Source: an uncultured Bacteroides sp.
Lineage (GTDB): Bacteria; Bacteroidota; Bacteroidia; Bacteroidales; Bacteroidaceae
DNA: 64,000 nt
Assembly (NCBI GenBank): GCA_900555635.1
Contig: USLU01000013.1
Coordinates: forward strand, 1 to 64,000
Direction: 5' to 3'
A model generated the notes under the pieces. The model made no database searches. It saw nothing but the letters and a program-made list of their open reading frames with translations, and was not told the DNA's origin. Made by a program: the position numbers and the translations under genes. Below are positions 1-7,800 of this stretch, piece after piece (position 1 is the first letter of the stretch; every line of letters begins with the position of its first letter).

Positions 1-4
1 GAAA

Positions 5-29
5 GCAGCGGATGAAGAACATCCGCTGC
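5..29. repeat. REP-like palindrome, copy 1
   Basis: Perfect 9-bp arms GCAGCGGAT (5-13) and ATCCGCTGC (21-29) enclose a 7-nt loop. Related palindromes occur at 906-929 and 3376-3412. With its flanks (about 1-34) this copy matches the reverse complement of copy 2, so the two lie in opposite orientation on either side of the 233-aa gene. Decayed REP-type transposases nearby support a REP-like origin. It could also act as a hairpin for a gene to the left of the window. Confidence 0.6.
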
Positions 30-104
30 GACGGAAGGCTAATAATCAGATAGTCATCATTTATCATCATACTATCAAATTGCAGAAGAATTATCAATCA
101 ATCA

Positions 105-135
105 TTTGAACGTAGCATGTTTTATGGTAACTTTG
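105..135 (+). promoter_or_regulatory. Bacteroides-type promoter for the 233-aa secreted protein
   Basis: TTTG at 105-108 and TAACTTTG at 128-135 are separated by 19 nt. This matches the Bacteroides primary sigma consensus (TTTG at -33, TAnnTTTG at -7). The start codon follows about 48 nt downstream at 184. Confidence 0.65.
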
Positions 136-183
136 CAAAATCGTCAACATAGATAAAATATAAATCTTTAAACTTAAACTATA

Positions 184-885
184 ATGAAAAAGGCACTAAT
201 TGGCATAGCACTATCATTAATATGTATTCTATCTTTTAGCCAAGAAAGAGTGAATACAGAAACATATCTCAATTTTGAGAAAACGACAAAAGCACTTAAG
301 AAAGTCATCGGATATAAAGGTATTGCTGGAGAATGGAAAAGTGATAAAAACCAAATAAATCATGGATTATTTGGCGACACACAAAAGTTCGACAAATTAA
401 CAGTAAAGACTACAACACTCAATGATACTTTATACTATGTATTAGTTAGAAACTTCTATGGTTCTGGTCCAAGTGACCATATCGTAAAATCTGGCGATGT
501 TTATAAATATCAAGGTGGTGGTAGTAGTAGAAAAACTGATTTATTATACTTCTTTACTGCTCCCGAGTTCGAACAGATATTCCATCTGGATAAAAATGCA
601 AAGACTATTTATTCATTTAGACACTATAATAACCATTTATACGACTATAAATCTGATTTTTCTAAAATTTCCGCAAATTTCATTAAGAACACAAATAAAA
701 ATAATAAAAATGATTTCATGCAAATAAGAATTGCCGATGATGGTAAAATGGTACGCTTTTTATTGCCTTATCAAAAAGATGAAGCATGGGGAAAAGATTA
801 TGACTTATTTCCCAAATGTTATTTTGAAATGCCTCTAAAGGATTTCTACAAATGGCTAGAGCCAGTATCTCCTATCGAAAAATAA
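184..885 (+). CDS. Secreted protein of unknown function (233 aa)
   Basis: The product begins with a clear Sec signal peptide (MKK, hydrophobic stretch, cut near residue 20 at SFS-QE), so it should act in the periplasm or at the surface. The mature part is rich in Lys, Asn and aromatic residues, with a Gly/Ser-rich patch (GGGSSR) near residue 113. I recognise no domain and assign no function. It is the only plus-strand gene at this end, has its own good promoter, and is bracketed by REP-like palindromes at 5-29 and 906-929 in opposite orientation. Low GC suggests the same accessory origin as the RHS genes. It could be another small secreted effector or immunity-type protein, but nothing in the sequence proves this. 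Confidence 0.75.
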   Translation: MKKALIGIALSLICILSFSQERVNTETYLNFEKTTKALKKVIGYKGIAGEWKSDKNQINHGLFGDTQKFDKLTVKTTTLNDTLYYVLVRNFYGSGPSDHIVKSGDVYKYQGGGSSRKTDLLYFFTAPEFEQIFHLDKNAKTIYSFRHYNNHLYDYKSDFSKISANFIKNTNKNNKNDFMQIRIADDGKMVRFLLPYQKDEAWGKDYDLFPKCYFEMPLKDFYKWLEPVSPIEK

Positions 886-905
886 AGTAAGTCCCTATAC
901 CCGTC

Positions 906-929
906 GCAGCGGATATCCTTATCCGCTGC
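906..929. repeat. REP-like palindrome, copy 2
   Basis: GCAGCGGAT (906-914) and ATCCGCTGC (921-929) with a 6-nt loop, starting 20 nt after the stop of the 233-aa gene. The flank CCGTCGCAGC at 901-910 is the reverse complement of the right flank of copy 1, so the pair is inverted. No T-run follows immediately, so terminator function is doubtful. Confidence 0.6.
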
Positions 930-991
930 TTCTGAGTATTAGAATCTTAAGATTCGTCTAATAAATACCTTTCACAGTGGAAGGCAGATTT

Positions 992-1325
992 TTAATCATC
1001 AAGATACATAATTTTAAGCAACCCTTCTCCTCCCGCATAGTTCACAGCAGAACTATAAAGATAATCTTCAGGTCGACTCACAAATTCTTGACGCACCGGA
1101 TTAAGGTGGATATAGTTCAACTTCTGCATATAGAAATCATACAAGTAGATTAACTCAGCATGAGTACCCTCCTGCCAAAAACGATAATTCGTTATTTTTT
1201 TATCATTACTACCTGCAAACCGAAAAATGATTACTCATAAGCACTCAAGCATATATTCTAAGCCCTTTATGTTCCTGACAATAAGCCAATGAGTCCAGTA
1301 TAATATGTTTGTATTTAGGACATTT
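992..1325 (-). pseudogene. Decayed REP-associated (Y1/IS200-like) transposase, remnant 1
   Basis: The minus strand between 1325 and 992 encodes pieces of a REP-associated tyrosine transposase. From 1316 down it reads KYKHIILDSLAYCQEHKGL, then IYA, an in-frame TGA where the family has Trp, and VLMSNH. The middle of the domain, which should carry much of the catalytic core, is deleted. The reading resumes near 1222 with KKITNYRFWQEGTHAELIYL, followed by FYMQKLNYIHLNPVRQEF and a stop at 992. The YIHLNPVR stretch is a hallmark of this family. Stop codon plus deletion make it inactive. REP-like palindromes lie on both sides. Confidence 0.75.
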
Positions 1326-1702
1326 TAATAATCACTCGGTGGTTGTCGGTTAACGCAGCCACGCATGTCACATTTCTTTATTTCGGCCTCTTTAAGGCGC
1401 AGTTCCAGTTCATGCTTCTCACGTATCAATTCAAGATTTTCCGAACGGAGTTTATTATTTTCAGAATAAAGAAAGTCAACTTTTCCATCCCTGGCAGCCA
1501 TACGTTTTTCCTGATTATCTATCTGAGTAGACTGGGCACTAATAATATTCAGCAAATTCTGTATTTCCATACCATCCGCTGACGCATCCTCTTTCCGAGC
1601 ATCCGTCCTACGGTTGATCCAAGAGTGAATGCCCCATTTGAGCCCTTCTATACCACTCATTGTTCCTACAATGGTAATAATATCTGTTAACTCTATATCC
1701 AT
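1325..1702 (-). CDS. Membrane/coiled-coil small protein, phage lysis-region type (125 aa)
   Basis: The N-terminus (about residues 5-25) is a moderately hydrophobic segment, followed by a short basic stretch (WINRRTDARKEDASADG) and a long charged coiled coil (about 45-108, SENNKLRSENLELIREKHEL). The end is Cys-containing and Pro-rich (CDMRGCVNRQPPSDY). I recall proteins with this layout in Bacteroides prophages, near endolysin/amidase genes, where they are unannotated or called holin-like; that is memory, not a search. It is the last gene of the minus-strand series that starts at the tail-tube genes, so it may be the distal end of the same phage-derived cassette. The transposase remnant abuts its stop codon. 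Confidence 0.6.
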   Translation of the reverse strand: MDIELTDIITIVGTMSGIEGLKWGIHSWINRRTDARKEDASADGMEIQNLLNIISAQSTQIDNQEKRMAARDGKVDFLYSENNKLRSENLELIREKHELELRLKEAEIKKCDMRGCVNRQPPSDY

Positions 1703-1941
1703 AGCTATTTTATTAAAACTCTGTGACTTCGTGTTTTATTCTATTATTTCCGAGCAAGCATTTAGACAAAAGATAGCTTTCCTAAACAATTATTTACTAA
1801 AAGAAAGCAGAATATTCATTTAACAAACATTCTAAAAAATCATCGGAAGCTTAAATAGAGAAATAATGCATATTTATTAGTAGGAATCAGTCAGCATTCC
1901 GTATAATAATCCTCTTTTATGCATGTTTAGAAAAGAATAAG

Positions 1942-2073
1942 TTAATATCTTGCTGTTAGTTTATTAATATCTTGCAGACAAACTATTAACTTTTTGCCGA
2001 CAAGATATTAACTTGCTCTACGAGGAACATGTATTTACTCTACGAAGATCGCATCGTTTCTCTACGAGGAACC
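1942..2073. repeat. Degenerate tandem array with 22-bp period
   Basis: Six consecutive 22-bp units start at 1942, 1964, 1986, 2008, 2030 and 2052. Units 1-3 share TTAA(T/C)(A/T)T(C/T)TTGC at their left end. Units 4-6 share CTCTACGA(G/A)GA(A/T)C at 2016, 2038 and 2060. The first half also forms a palindrome: AAGTTAATATCTTG (1939-1952) pairs with CAAGATATTAACTT (2001-2014). The array lies in the 565-bp gene-free gap 1703-2267. No spacer/repeat architecture of a CRISPR is present. I see nothing else in this gap. Confidence 0.7.
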
Positions 2074-2267
2074 TCTTAATCATAACCAAAGAGGAGTATT
2101 CGAATTTATTAGAAGTGCATATAATCTCCTATTGCACTGATTAAATGAAAGTTATCAAAATCCGTTTGCATATTTTGGTAGATGCCAAGATATGTTCGCA
2201 AATAAAGTATTCTAAAGCGATTAGAAATGCAAAATGTCAAAAAGAGATTTGTAACGGATGATAACAC

Positions 2268-2612
2268 TTAAATGTAATTTAGGCAAATGCTTACCCCAAT
2301 AAACACTAAAGCACCCAATAGTAAAGAATATACGGGTAAGGCTATTCCCGTCTTCAATACAGATTTCTTAGGATTTTGAGGGTTGTAATACACCATGCAT
2401 TCTTCACCAACGTTATATTGTGCAACCAATGTTTGCATATAAGAAGAAAAACTGATGGCAACCCAGTCTCCATAATAGACCTTTTTCGAAACATATTTTT
2501 CACCTTCATCTCTATAAAAGTATCCTTCTCCTATATCTTTTACACGATCAGAAGTGCAACTTTGCATAAAAAAAATAAAACAGCAAAGCGTAAACCAATA
2601 TTCATATTTCAT
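2268..2612 (-). CDS. Mosaic lipoprotein: immunity-like start fused to a DUF3592-like end (114 aa)
   Basis: The first 37 residues are the same as those of the lipoprotein encoded at 4302-4694: signal peptide, lipobox MQSC near residue 19, then TSDRVKDIGEGYFYRDEG. From there the two diverge. The rest of this protein contains VGEECMVYYNPQNPKKSVLK and a C-terminal membrane helix (about residues 90-112). That resembles the end of DUF3592 membrane proteins. The gene therefore looks like a recombination product in which a duplicated toxin-tip/immunity-start block was joined to part of an unrelated gene. It may be expressed, but whether it is functional is unclear. Confidence 0.6.
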   Translation of the reverse strand: MKYEYWFTLCCFIFFMQSCTSDRVKDIGEGYFYRDEGEKYVSKKVYYGDWVAISFSSYMQTLVAQYNVGEECMVYYNPQNPKKSVLKTGIALPVYSLLLGALVFIGVSICLNYI

Positions 2613-2730
2613 CTTTATTAATTATTTAATCCAAGGTAAAAATGGCACTAATTTCTTGCTACCGTAAATGTTTATTTCAAATGATTGTCCTTCTCCTGCA
2701 ACTTTTTTACCAATAATGTTTTCTTCTAAT
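2501..2730. repeat. Duplicated RHS-tip/immunity-start block, copy A
   Basis: About 230 bp here repeat 4583-4812 at a constant offset of 2082 bp, with only a few mismatches (for example ACCAATAATG versus ACCGATAATG). The block spans the last ~34 codons of the RHS C-terminal domain, the intergenic spacer and the first ~37 codons of the adjacent lipoprotein gene. Confidence 0.85.
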
Positions 2731-2790
2731 CCTTCGACAAACACAAGATAACAGAGTATGATAATAGTAAATTCTAATTTTCACACACAC
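2622..2790 (-). pseudogene. Orphan C-terminal tip of the RHS C-terminal domain
   Basis: Reading the minus strand toward the stop at 2622-2624 gives ENIIGKKVAGEGQSFEINIY and then GSKKLVPFLPWIK, the same end as the 1202-aa RHS protein (stop at 4704). Upstream of the match the frame continues for about 18 unrelated codons to a stop near 2785 and has no ATG. It is a displaced toxin tip left by duplication, followed 10 bp later by the mosaic lipoprotein. Such orphan tips are a known feature of RHS/polymorphic toxin loci. Confidence 0.75.
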
Positions 2791-2809
2791 TCGACAGGTT
2801 ACTATTCAA

Positions 2810-2831
2810 GTGTTTGGGAAGACTCAAACAC
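2810..2831 (-). terminator. Hairpin just downstream of the 140-aa gene
   Basis: GTGTTTG (2810-2816) and CAAACAC (2825-2831) can form a 7-bp stem with an 8-nt loop. It begins 12 nt past the stop of the 140-aa gene on the minus strand. No good T-run follows, so this is a weak terminator call. Confidence 0.3.
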
Positions 2832-2842
2832 AAACTTGCTAA

Positions 2843-3265
2843 TCAAAAAGACGTATGCTTCATTTCCTTCTCATTAAGATGCAATTCTTGTTTTTTCAGT
2901 TCATATTCTCCTTTTGACAAAGGACCTATTATCTTCCACGGAACACCTTTCTTCACAGGAGGAAGCATTTTTACAATATAATATCCAGTAACGCTATCGT
3001 TTTGTAAAGCATATTGAGTTACACAAATATACAGTTCATTCGAATAGACATCCGTAAGACGACCGTCCAGCACAGGTACAAATAATTCTTGCATTTCTGG
3101 ATATTCATACCACAGCCCAACAATATTAGCTTCATTTTCTGTTAAATAGAAATTAGATGTTTCCACTCTTTCTGAGCGTGTAAAATCGAAAGAACCGATT
3201 AACCAACCAAAAACAAAAAGGACAACTAAAACACTACATAATAATGTCAATATAACTTTTTTCAT
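2843..3265 (-). CDS. Membrane-anchored or secreted small protein, candidate immunity protein (140 aa)
   Basis: An N-terminal hydrophobic segment (about residues 5-24, VILTLLCSVLVVLFVFGWLI) anchors or exports the protein. The rest is soluble, with the stretch IGPLSKGEYELKKQEL near the C-terminus. That recalls VLGPLDKQEYITMRLK in the lipoprotein at 4302-4694, so the two may be distant relatives of the same fold. It belongs to the string of small exported proteins directly downstream of the RHS toxin-like gene, the usual place for immunity genes. I recognise no named family with confidence. Confidence 0.7.
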   Translation of the reverse strand: MKKVILTLLCSVLVVLFVFGWLIGSFDFTRSERVETSNFYLTENEANIVGLWYEYPEMQELFVPVLDGRLTDVYSNELYICVTQYALQNDSVTGYYIVKMLPPVKKGVPWKIIGPLSKGEYELKKQELHLNEKEMKHTSF

Positions 3266-3375
3266 AACATAACTATTTTGGTGATTTCCAAATATAAAAC
3301 TGATATGTATTAGAGAAAGCTCGTGCCTGACTTCTACTTTTATTTGTAAAGGGCAAGTAAAAGAATAAAAAAGTT

Positions 3376-3412
3376 CTACTAGCAGCGGATATTCATTATC
3401 CGCTGCTAGTAG
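3376..3412. repeat. REP-like palindrome, copy 3 (15-bp perfect arms)
   Basis: CTACTAGCAGCGGAT (3376-3390) and ATCCGCTGCTAGTAG (3398-3412) are perfect 15-bp arms with a 7-nt loop. The core GCAGCGGAT/ATCCGCTGC is the same as in copies 1 and 2. It ends 3 nt before the stop codon of the 176-aa gene (minus strand), so it may also serve as that gene's transcript-end hairpin. Confidence 0.65.
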
Positions 3413-3415
3413 AGT

Positions 3416-3946
3416 CTAAAAGCCTCTTTGTCGTATATAATACATTTTATTTATTGAAGGACTATACAACATAAAATACTTTTCTTGTTCACTTACATAA
3501 ATACAACAATAGTAATTGGTTACGTCCTTTAGAGCACGTTTTAACATTTTCCCTTCATCTGTGTTGTTATCAGAAATCCAAGATAATTCAGGAGAATAGT
3601 ACACTTGAATTAAAGAATCCAGCGGGCATCTAAGCCACTTGGTTGTAATTAAAGATTCAGGCATTAAAGGATTAGGTAAAGTTGTATGCTCCCAACTCTG
3701 TACGTTTTTTGGATAGTTCGGATTAATATTTGCATTGTCTAAGTCATATATATACAATTCAAAGAGATCTCCACGACTCCAACCTATAAAATCCTTGTGA
3801 TAAGATACCTTTATTTTACCTTTATAATTAGGAAAAAGGAGTTCAAAATCCTTCATATCTAAAGGAGTAAAAGTAATCTCTTTATAAATGCCATATCCAA
3901 CAAAAGAAATTATTATTGCCAATAATACATAACCTACTTTTTTCAT
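3416..3946 (-). CDS. Membrane-anchored protein of unknown function, candidate immunity protein (176 aa)
   Basis: One N-terminal membrane segment (about residues 4-21, VGYVLLAIIISFVGYGIY) precedes a globular domain of about 155 residues that would face the periplasm. Aromatic-rich strands and a short Cys pair (YYCCIYV, near residue 148) are visible. I recognise no family. It lies among the small genes downstream of the RHS pair, with a REP-like palindrome at its 3' end and a transposase remnant upstream. The neighbourhood therefore looks like a site of repeated insertion and cassette exchange. Confidence 0.7.
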   Translation of the reverse strand: MKKVGYVLLAIIISFVGYGIYKEITFTPLDMKDFELLFPNYKGKIKVSYHKDFIGWSRGDLFELYIYDLDNANINPNYPKNVQSWEHTTLPNPLMPESLITTKWLRCPLDSLIQVYYSPELSWISDNNTDEGKMLKRALKDVTNYYCCIYVSEQEKYFMLYSPSINKMYYIRQRGF

Positions 3947-4010
3947 ATTTTCTTATTTTACTACTGGTACTATTGCATAACCATAACTACGTATCAAGAA
4001 ACTTTTTCCA

Positions 4011-4127
4011 TCATTTGCCCCTCCAGGTCTTCCAATATATGTTGCAAAATCCCGGAAGGGTCTCTTGATGCACCGGATTTAGGTGGATATAATCCAAATT
4101 CTGCATATAAAACTGATATACATTCCG
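4011..4127 (-). pseudogene. Decayed REP-associated transposase, remnant 2
   Basis: The minus strand from 4127 reads NVY, then QFYMQNLDYIHLNPVHQE, then unrelated residues to a stop at 4011. The recognisable part closely matches FYMQKLNYIHLNPVRQEF in remnant 1 at 992-1325. No start codon or upstream domain remains. A 62-codon open frame at 3994-4182 in another phase over the same bases has no support as a gene. The 355-bp gap 3947-4301 otherwise shows nothing. Confidence 0.6.
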
Positions 4128-4301
4128 TTACGTCGGGTGTGTCATCTAACGGTTTAAGTGTTAAGATTTTCCAGTCTGACATTCTTCATATCTCAAGCAA
4201 ATAACTCCTTATTGGTCATTTATCTCGTTTTTATTTAATAGAATATTATGATATTCAGAGGTAACAGATAATGAATATGCGCCATAACGTGCACTTTGTT
4301 A

Positions 4302-4694
4302 TTATTCTAAAATAAGATCGTTAGGTATTCTATATTTTAATCTCATAGTGATGTACTCTTGCTTATCCAAAGGCCCCAACACTATATTGTTGACTTTTAT
4401 AATAATCCAATAGAATTCATCATTATGCGTCTTATATTTATAATCTCTTTTATACAAAATATCTTGAGGCAATTTGGGCTTCTGCTTTGCTATAATAAAT
4501 TTGCTATCATAAGCAAAATTCAACACTGTAGCAGGTATTTCACCACCATTCAAATTTTCAGAAAGAATGTCTTTTATATCTCCACCTTCATCTCTATAAA
4601 AGTATCCTTCTCCTATATCTTTTACACGATCAGAAGTGCAACTTTGCATAAAAAAAATAAAACAGCAAAGCGTAAACCAATATTCATATTTCAT
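4302..4694 (-). CDS. Lipoprotein, likely cognate immunity protein of the RHS toxin-like protein (130 aa)
   Basis: A lipoprotein signal peptide ends at MQSC (Cys about residue 19). The mature region runs from GYFYRDEG through IIAKQKP near residue 70 to VLGPLDKQEY near residue 115. The pattern of an acylated, exported small protein with YFY near the start and a FIIAKQ strand recalls DUF3997-type lipoproteins; that link is from memory and uncertain. The start codon lies 10 bp past the stop of the 1202-aa RHS protein, the normal position of an immunity gene, and this copy is intact, unlike the mosaic at 2268-2612. Its envelope location would fit protection against a toxin acting outside the cytoplasm. 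Confidence 0.7.
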   Translation of the reverse strand: MKYEYWFTLCCFIFFMQSCTSDRVKDIGEGYFYRDEGGDIKDILSENLNGGEIPATVLNFAYDSKFIIAKQKPKLPQDILYKRDYKYKTHNDEFYWIIIKVNNIVLGPLDKQEYITMRLKYRIPNDLILE

Positions 4695-4812
4695 CTTTAT
4701 TAATTATTTAATCCAAGGTAAAAATGGCACTAATTTCTTGCTACCGTAAATGTTTATTTCAAATGATTGTCCTTCTCCTGCAACTTTTTTACCGATAATG
4801 GTTTCTGCATTT
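4583..4812. repeat. Duplicated RHS-tip/immunity-start block, copy B (parental position)
   Basis: This copy joins the intact 3' end of the RHS gene to the intact start of the lipoprotein gene, so it is probably the source of copy A at 2501-2730. Similarity ends abruptly inside both genes. Confidence 0.85.
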
Positions 4813-7800
4813 CTTCCCCAATTAAAAGGATTCTTGGAGTTATGCATCTCAAAATCATATTTGTCAGAAAAAGCCCTCACAGAATGATTCGGATACCGTT
4901 TTAAGGTAATATTTCCATAAACTAAACCATCGTTTAAACATCCACTATGTAGCAGCAGGTTAAAGCTCTTTATTTGTCCTACATATTCCTCTCCTAATGA
5001 ATATATTCCTGATAGATCTATTTTCTCTAAGGTTGTAAACAAAGGTTGTCCATTCCCATATTTATACCATTTATTTGCCTCTTCTAATGTCAAATACCCA
5101 TCATAATCCGGTCTATCTTTCAATCCTGTGTAACTTGTTACATAGCTAGAACGAGCCTCATCATTAACCAGACCGTCATAGCCTAAGCTTTGGCTTAAAG
5201 CTTTCTCATGAGACATTCCTTGTTTGAAATCCGTTTCATTCATGATAATAGCTTCACCTTTCAATCCTTCATCATCAGTGCCTAACAGTTTACCTTTTTC
5301 ATTGTAAATGGGACTTGCTAATTTCCCTGTTGGATCAATAAACTTGATCGGATTATTTAAGCAATATGCATACGGGCTCACCGAATAATACTTCTCTGAC
5401 AATGGATCAATTGTTGTAAACCGTCCCAATGTTGCATCCATCTGCCTTGCCGAATAATCATAAAGATTTAGCCCACGTTCTGAATCTAATTCTTTGCCAT
5501 TATACTTATATGGTTGGTTTGAAAGCTGGACTCCCTCTGCAAATGTCATCCCAAATGGATAATAATGGTTTGTCTGAGCCACACTGCCATCTGCCTTAGC
5601 AATTACTCTATTACTCCCGAGGTGGTCTTGTAGATAAAAATAATACGTACCGTTTTCAATATATCCTCCATCAATTAGTATACGCTTCAATATACCATTC
5701 TCATAGATCATATTGCCAATATAGTCTATTTTCATTATATTTGATCCTCCCGACTGCATAGTCAAATTTATTTTTCTTCCATCTGCAGCATAAATATAGG
5801 TATTTGTTGCAGTACCTTTAGAATTAGAGATTACCAACTCAACTGGCAAATTTAATAAATTATATGAGATTTTACTGATTCCTTTATTTAAATCTTGAAT
5901 CATGTTACCATTTTTGTCAAAACGATATTCGATTTCTTGATTTGTCCCATCTTTAAAATCACCTGAATCAGAAAGTATTGGACTACTTATAGCATCAGCT
6001 ACTTTTTTCAGTTGATTTCCTTGGTACATCAAAGACAGTTTATCTATTGGTCCGAAAATCTTTGTACCGGTTCTGCCATTGCGTATTAGAGAAGTTATAT
6101 TACCATGATTATCATAAGCATACTCTGTGGAATAATTCGTGTTATTAATACCCGCTTCAAAATACGATACTTTAGTCAACTGGGATATGCTATTATAATT
6201 AAAAGTATACCCCCTGTTCTTATCATTGTAAGTGGTCCAATTCATGGCTGAAATATTTCCATTGTAACAAGGAATATTTCCTGCATAGTTATCTTGATAA
6301 AATAGTGTTTGACTAAACAATGGATTAGCAATTGTTTTAACAAGAGAACGTACATTATATGTATAGTTACTTTTTAAATTTATACTTCCATTGCGCTTGT
6401 TGGACTTTAGCCTTCCCAATTCGTCATACTCATTGTCAGCTAGTAATATTTCCGAACCTGAATTTAACTTATAAACTTTAGTAAGCAATCGCCCTGCATG
6501 ATCATAAGTATAGGTATAATATTCATTTTGCGTTGTCTTTCCTGGAACAGAATGAATAAGCATTCGTTTGAGAGGTTGACCTATGAAATTATATCCAACA
6601 AATTCACTATCTTTTCCTCCTAAATGATTTGTACTTTGAATCTGAATCAATCTCTCCCTATCATCATAATACATCGCAGAGGAATTATTTATAGAAGTGC
6701 CACTAAATCCTCCAACATAGGTTCCTGTTAATTTACCTTTGTGTTCCTCTGCATAGCGAGAGCCATATCCTGAAGTTGGAGTTACATAACTTAATGCAGA
6801 AGAACTTGCAAGTAAAAGGAAGTTATAATTATCATAATAATTAGCAGTCAAAATTTGAACCGTTCCAGCTAAAACTACTCCATTAATACTATAACCTTTA
6901 TAAGGGGTATCGAGACCAGTCCATACCGCTCCAACTGTAATATTTGTTAAAGGGTCAGCTAAATAATTGATGTTGTTTTTGCAGGTCCCTTTTAAAACAA
7001 TTCTCCCCAGAGCATCAAATATACTAAATAGCCATTCTCCCTTATCACGCATATTGCCATCTTGAGTAAATATTAAGCGATCTGTTTGATCATACACGAA
7101 ATAAATCCATTCAGCACCTGGGCATTTCTTTGCAATACAGCGGTTTTTACTATCATATTTGTATAAATAAGCTAACTCGTCAAGTTTATTTTGTGTAATA
7201 CCTTCATCATTAATACGCGGAGGTAACACAAAACAAAGATTCCCAAAGTCATTATATACATAATAGGTATCAAGTTTCACTCCATTATTCATTTGTCTAG
7301 TAAGAACAACCTTCCCGAATATGTCTTCAAATTCATAACTTGTATTTCCATCCTCATCTCGTATTTCATTAACATACAATTGTCCATTTGCATAAAAATT
7401 GTCCTTTCGCAATGTAGGAGCAGAATTCGTCCCTTCAGCTTTATAAAGTATACAATTCAAACTTGCTTCTTTCTGTGTATTTATTTTACAGGTCGTTTTT
7501 AAACTTTTTCCTTTGTTGTGCCATTCTTGACCCGGACCATATTGCTCTAAAGTTCTATTCATAGGAGAATTTTCATAAATGGGCATGGAGTAAGGACAAG
7601 GGTTATTGTTCATGGACTCACTTTTAGCACTTGCTTTAATAGCTTCACTATTTGAATAACCTCCATTGCTTGATGATAATCCAGGTAACCATACCGCCGC
7701 TTTACGTGCAAATTCATCATATTCAAGTAACATAATTAAATCTTTAGACGTTGGGGTAATACCTCTTTGAACAGTTTGTTCCAAGCGTCCTAATCCATCC

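Noticed and set aside
1942..2073. Possible CRISPR array
   Set aside because: Units are only 22 bp with no unique spacers and repeats degenerate along the array; no cas genes nearby.
3994..4182. 62-aa open frame on the minus strand
   Set aside because: It lies over a transposase remnant read in another frame; its sequence has no family resemblance, so it is a chance frame.
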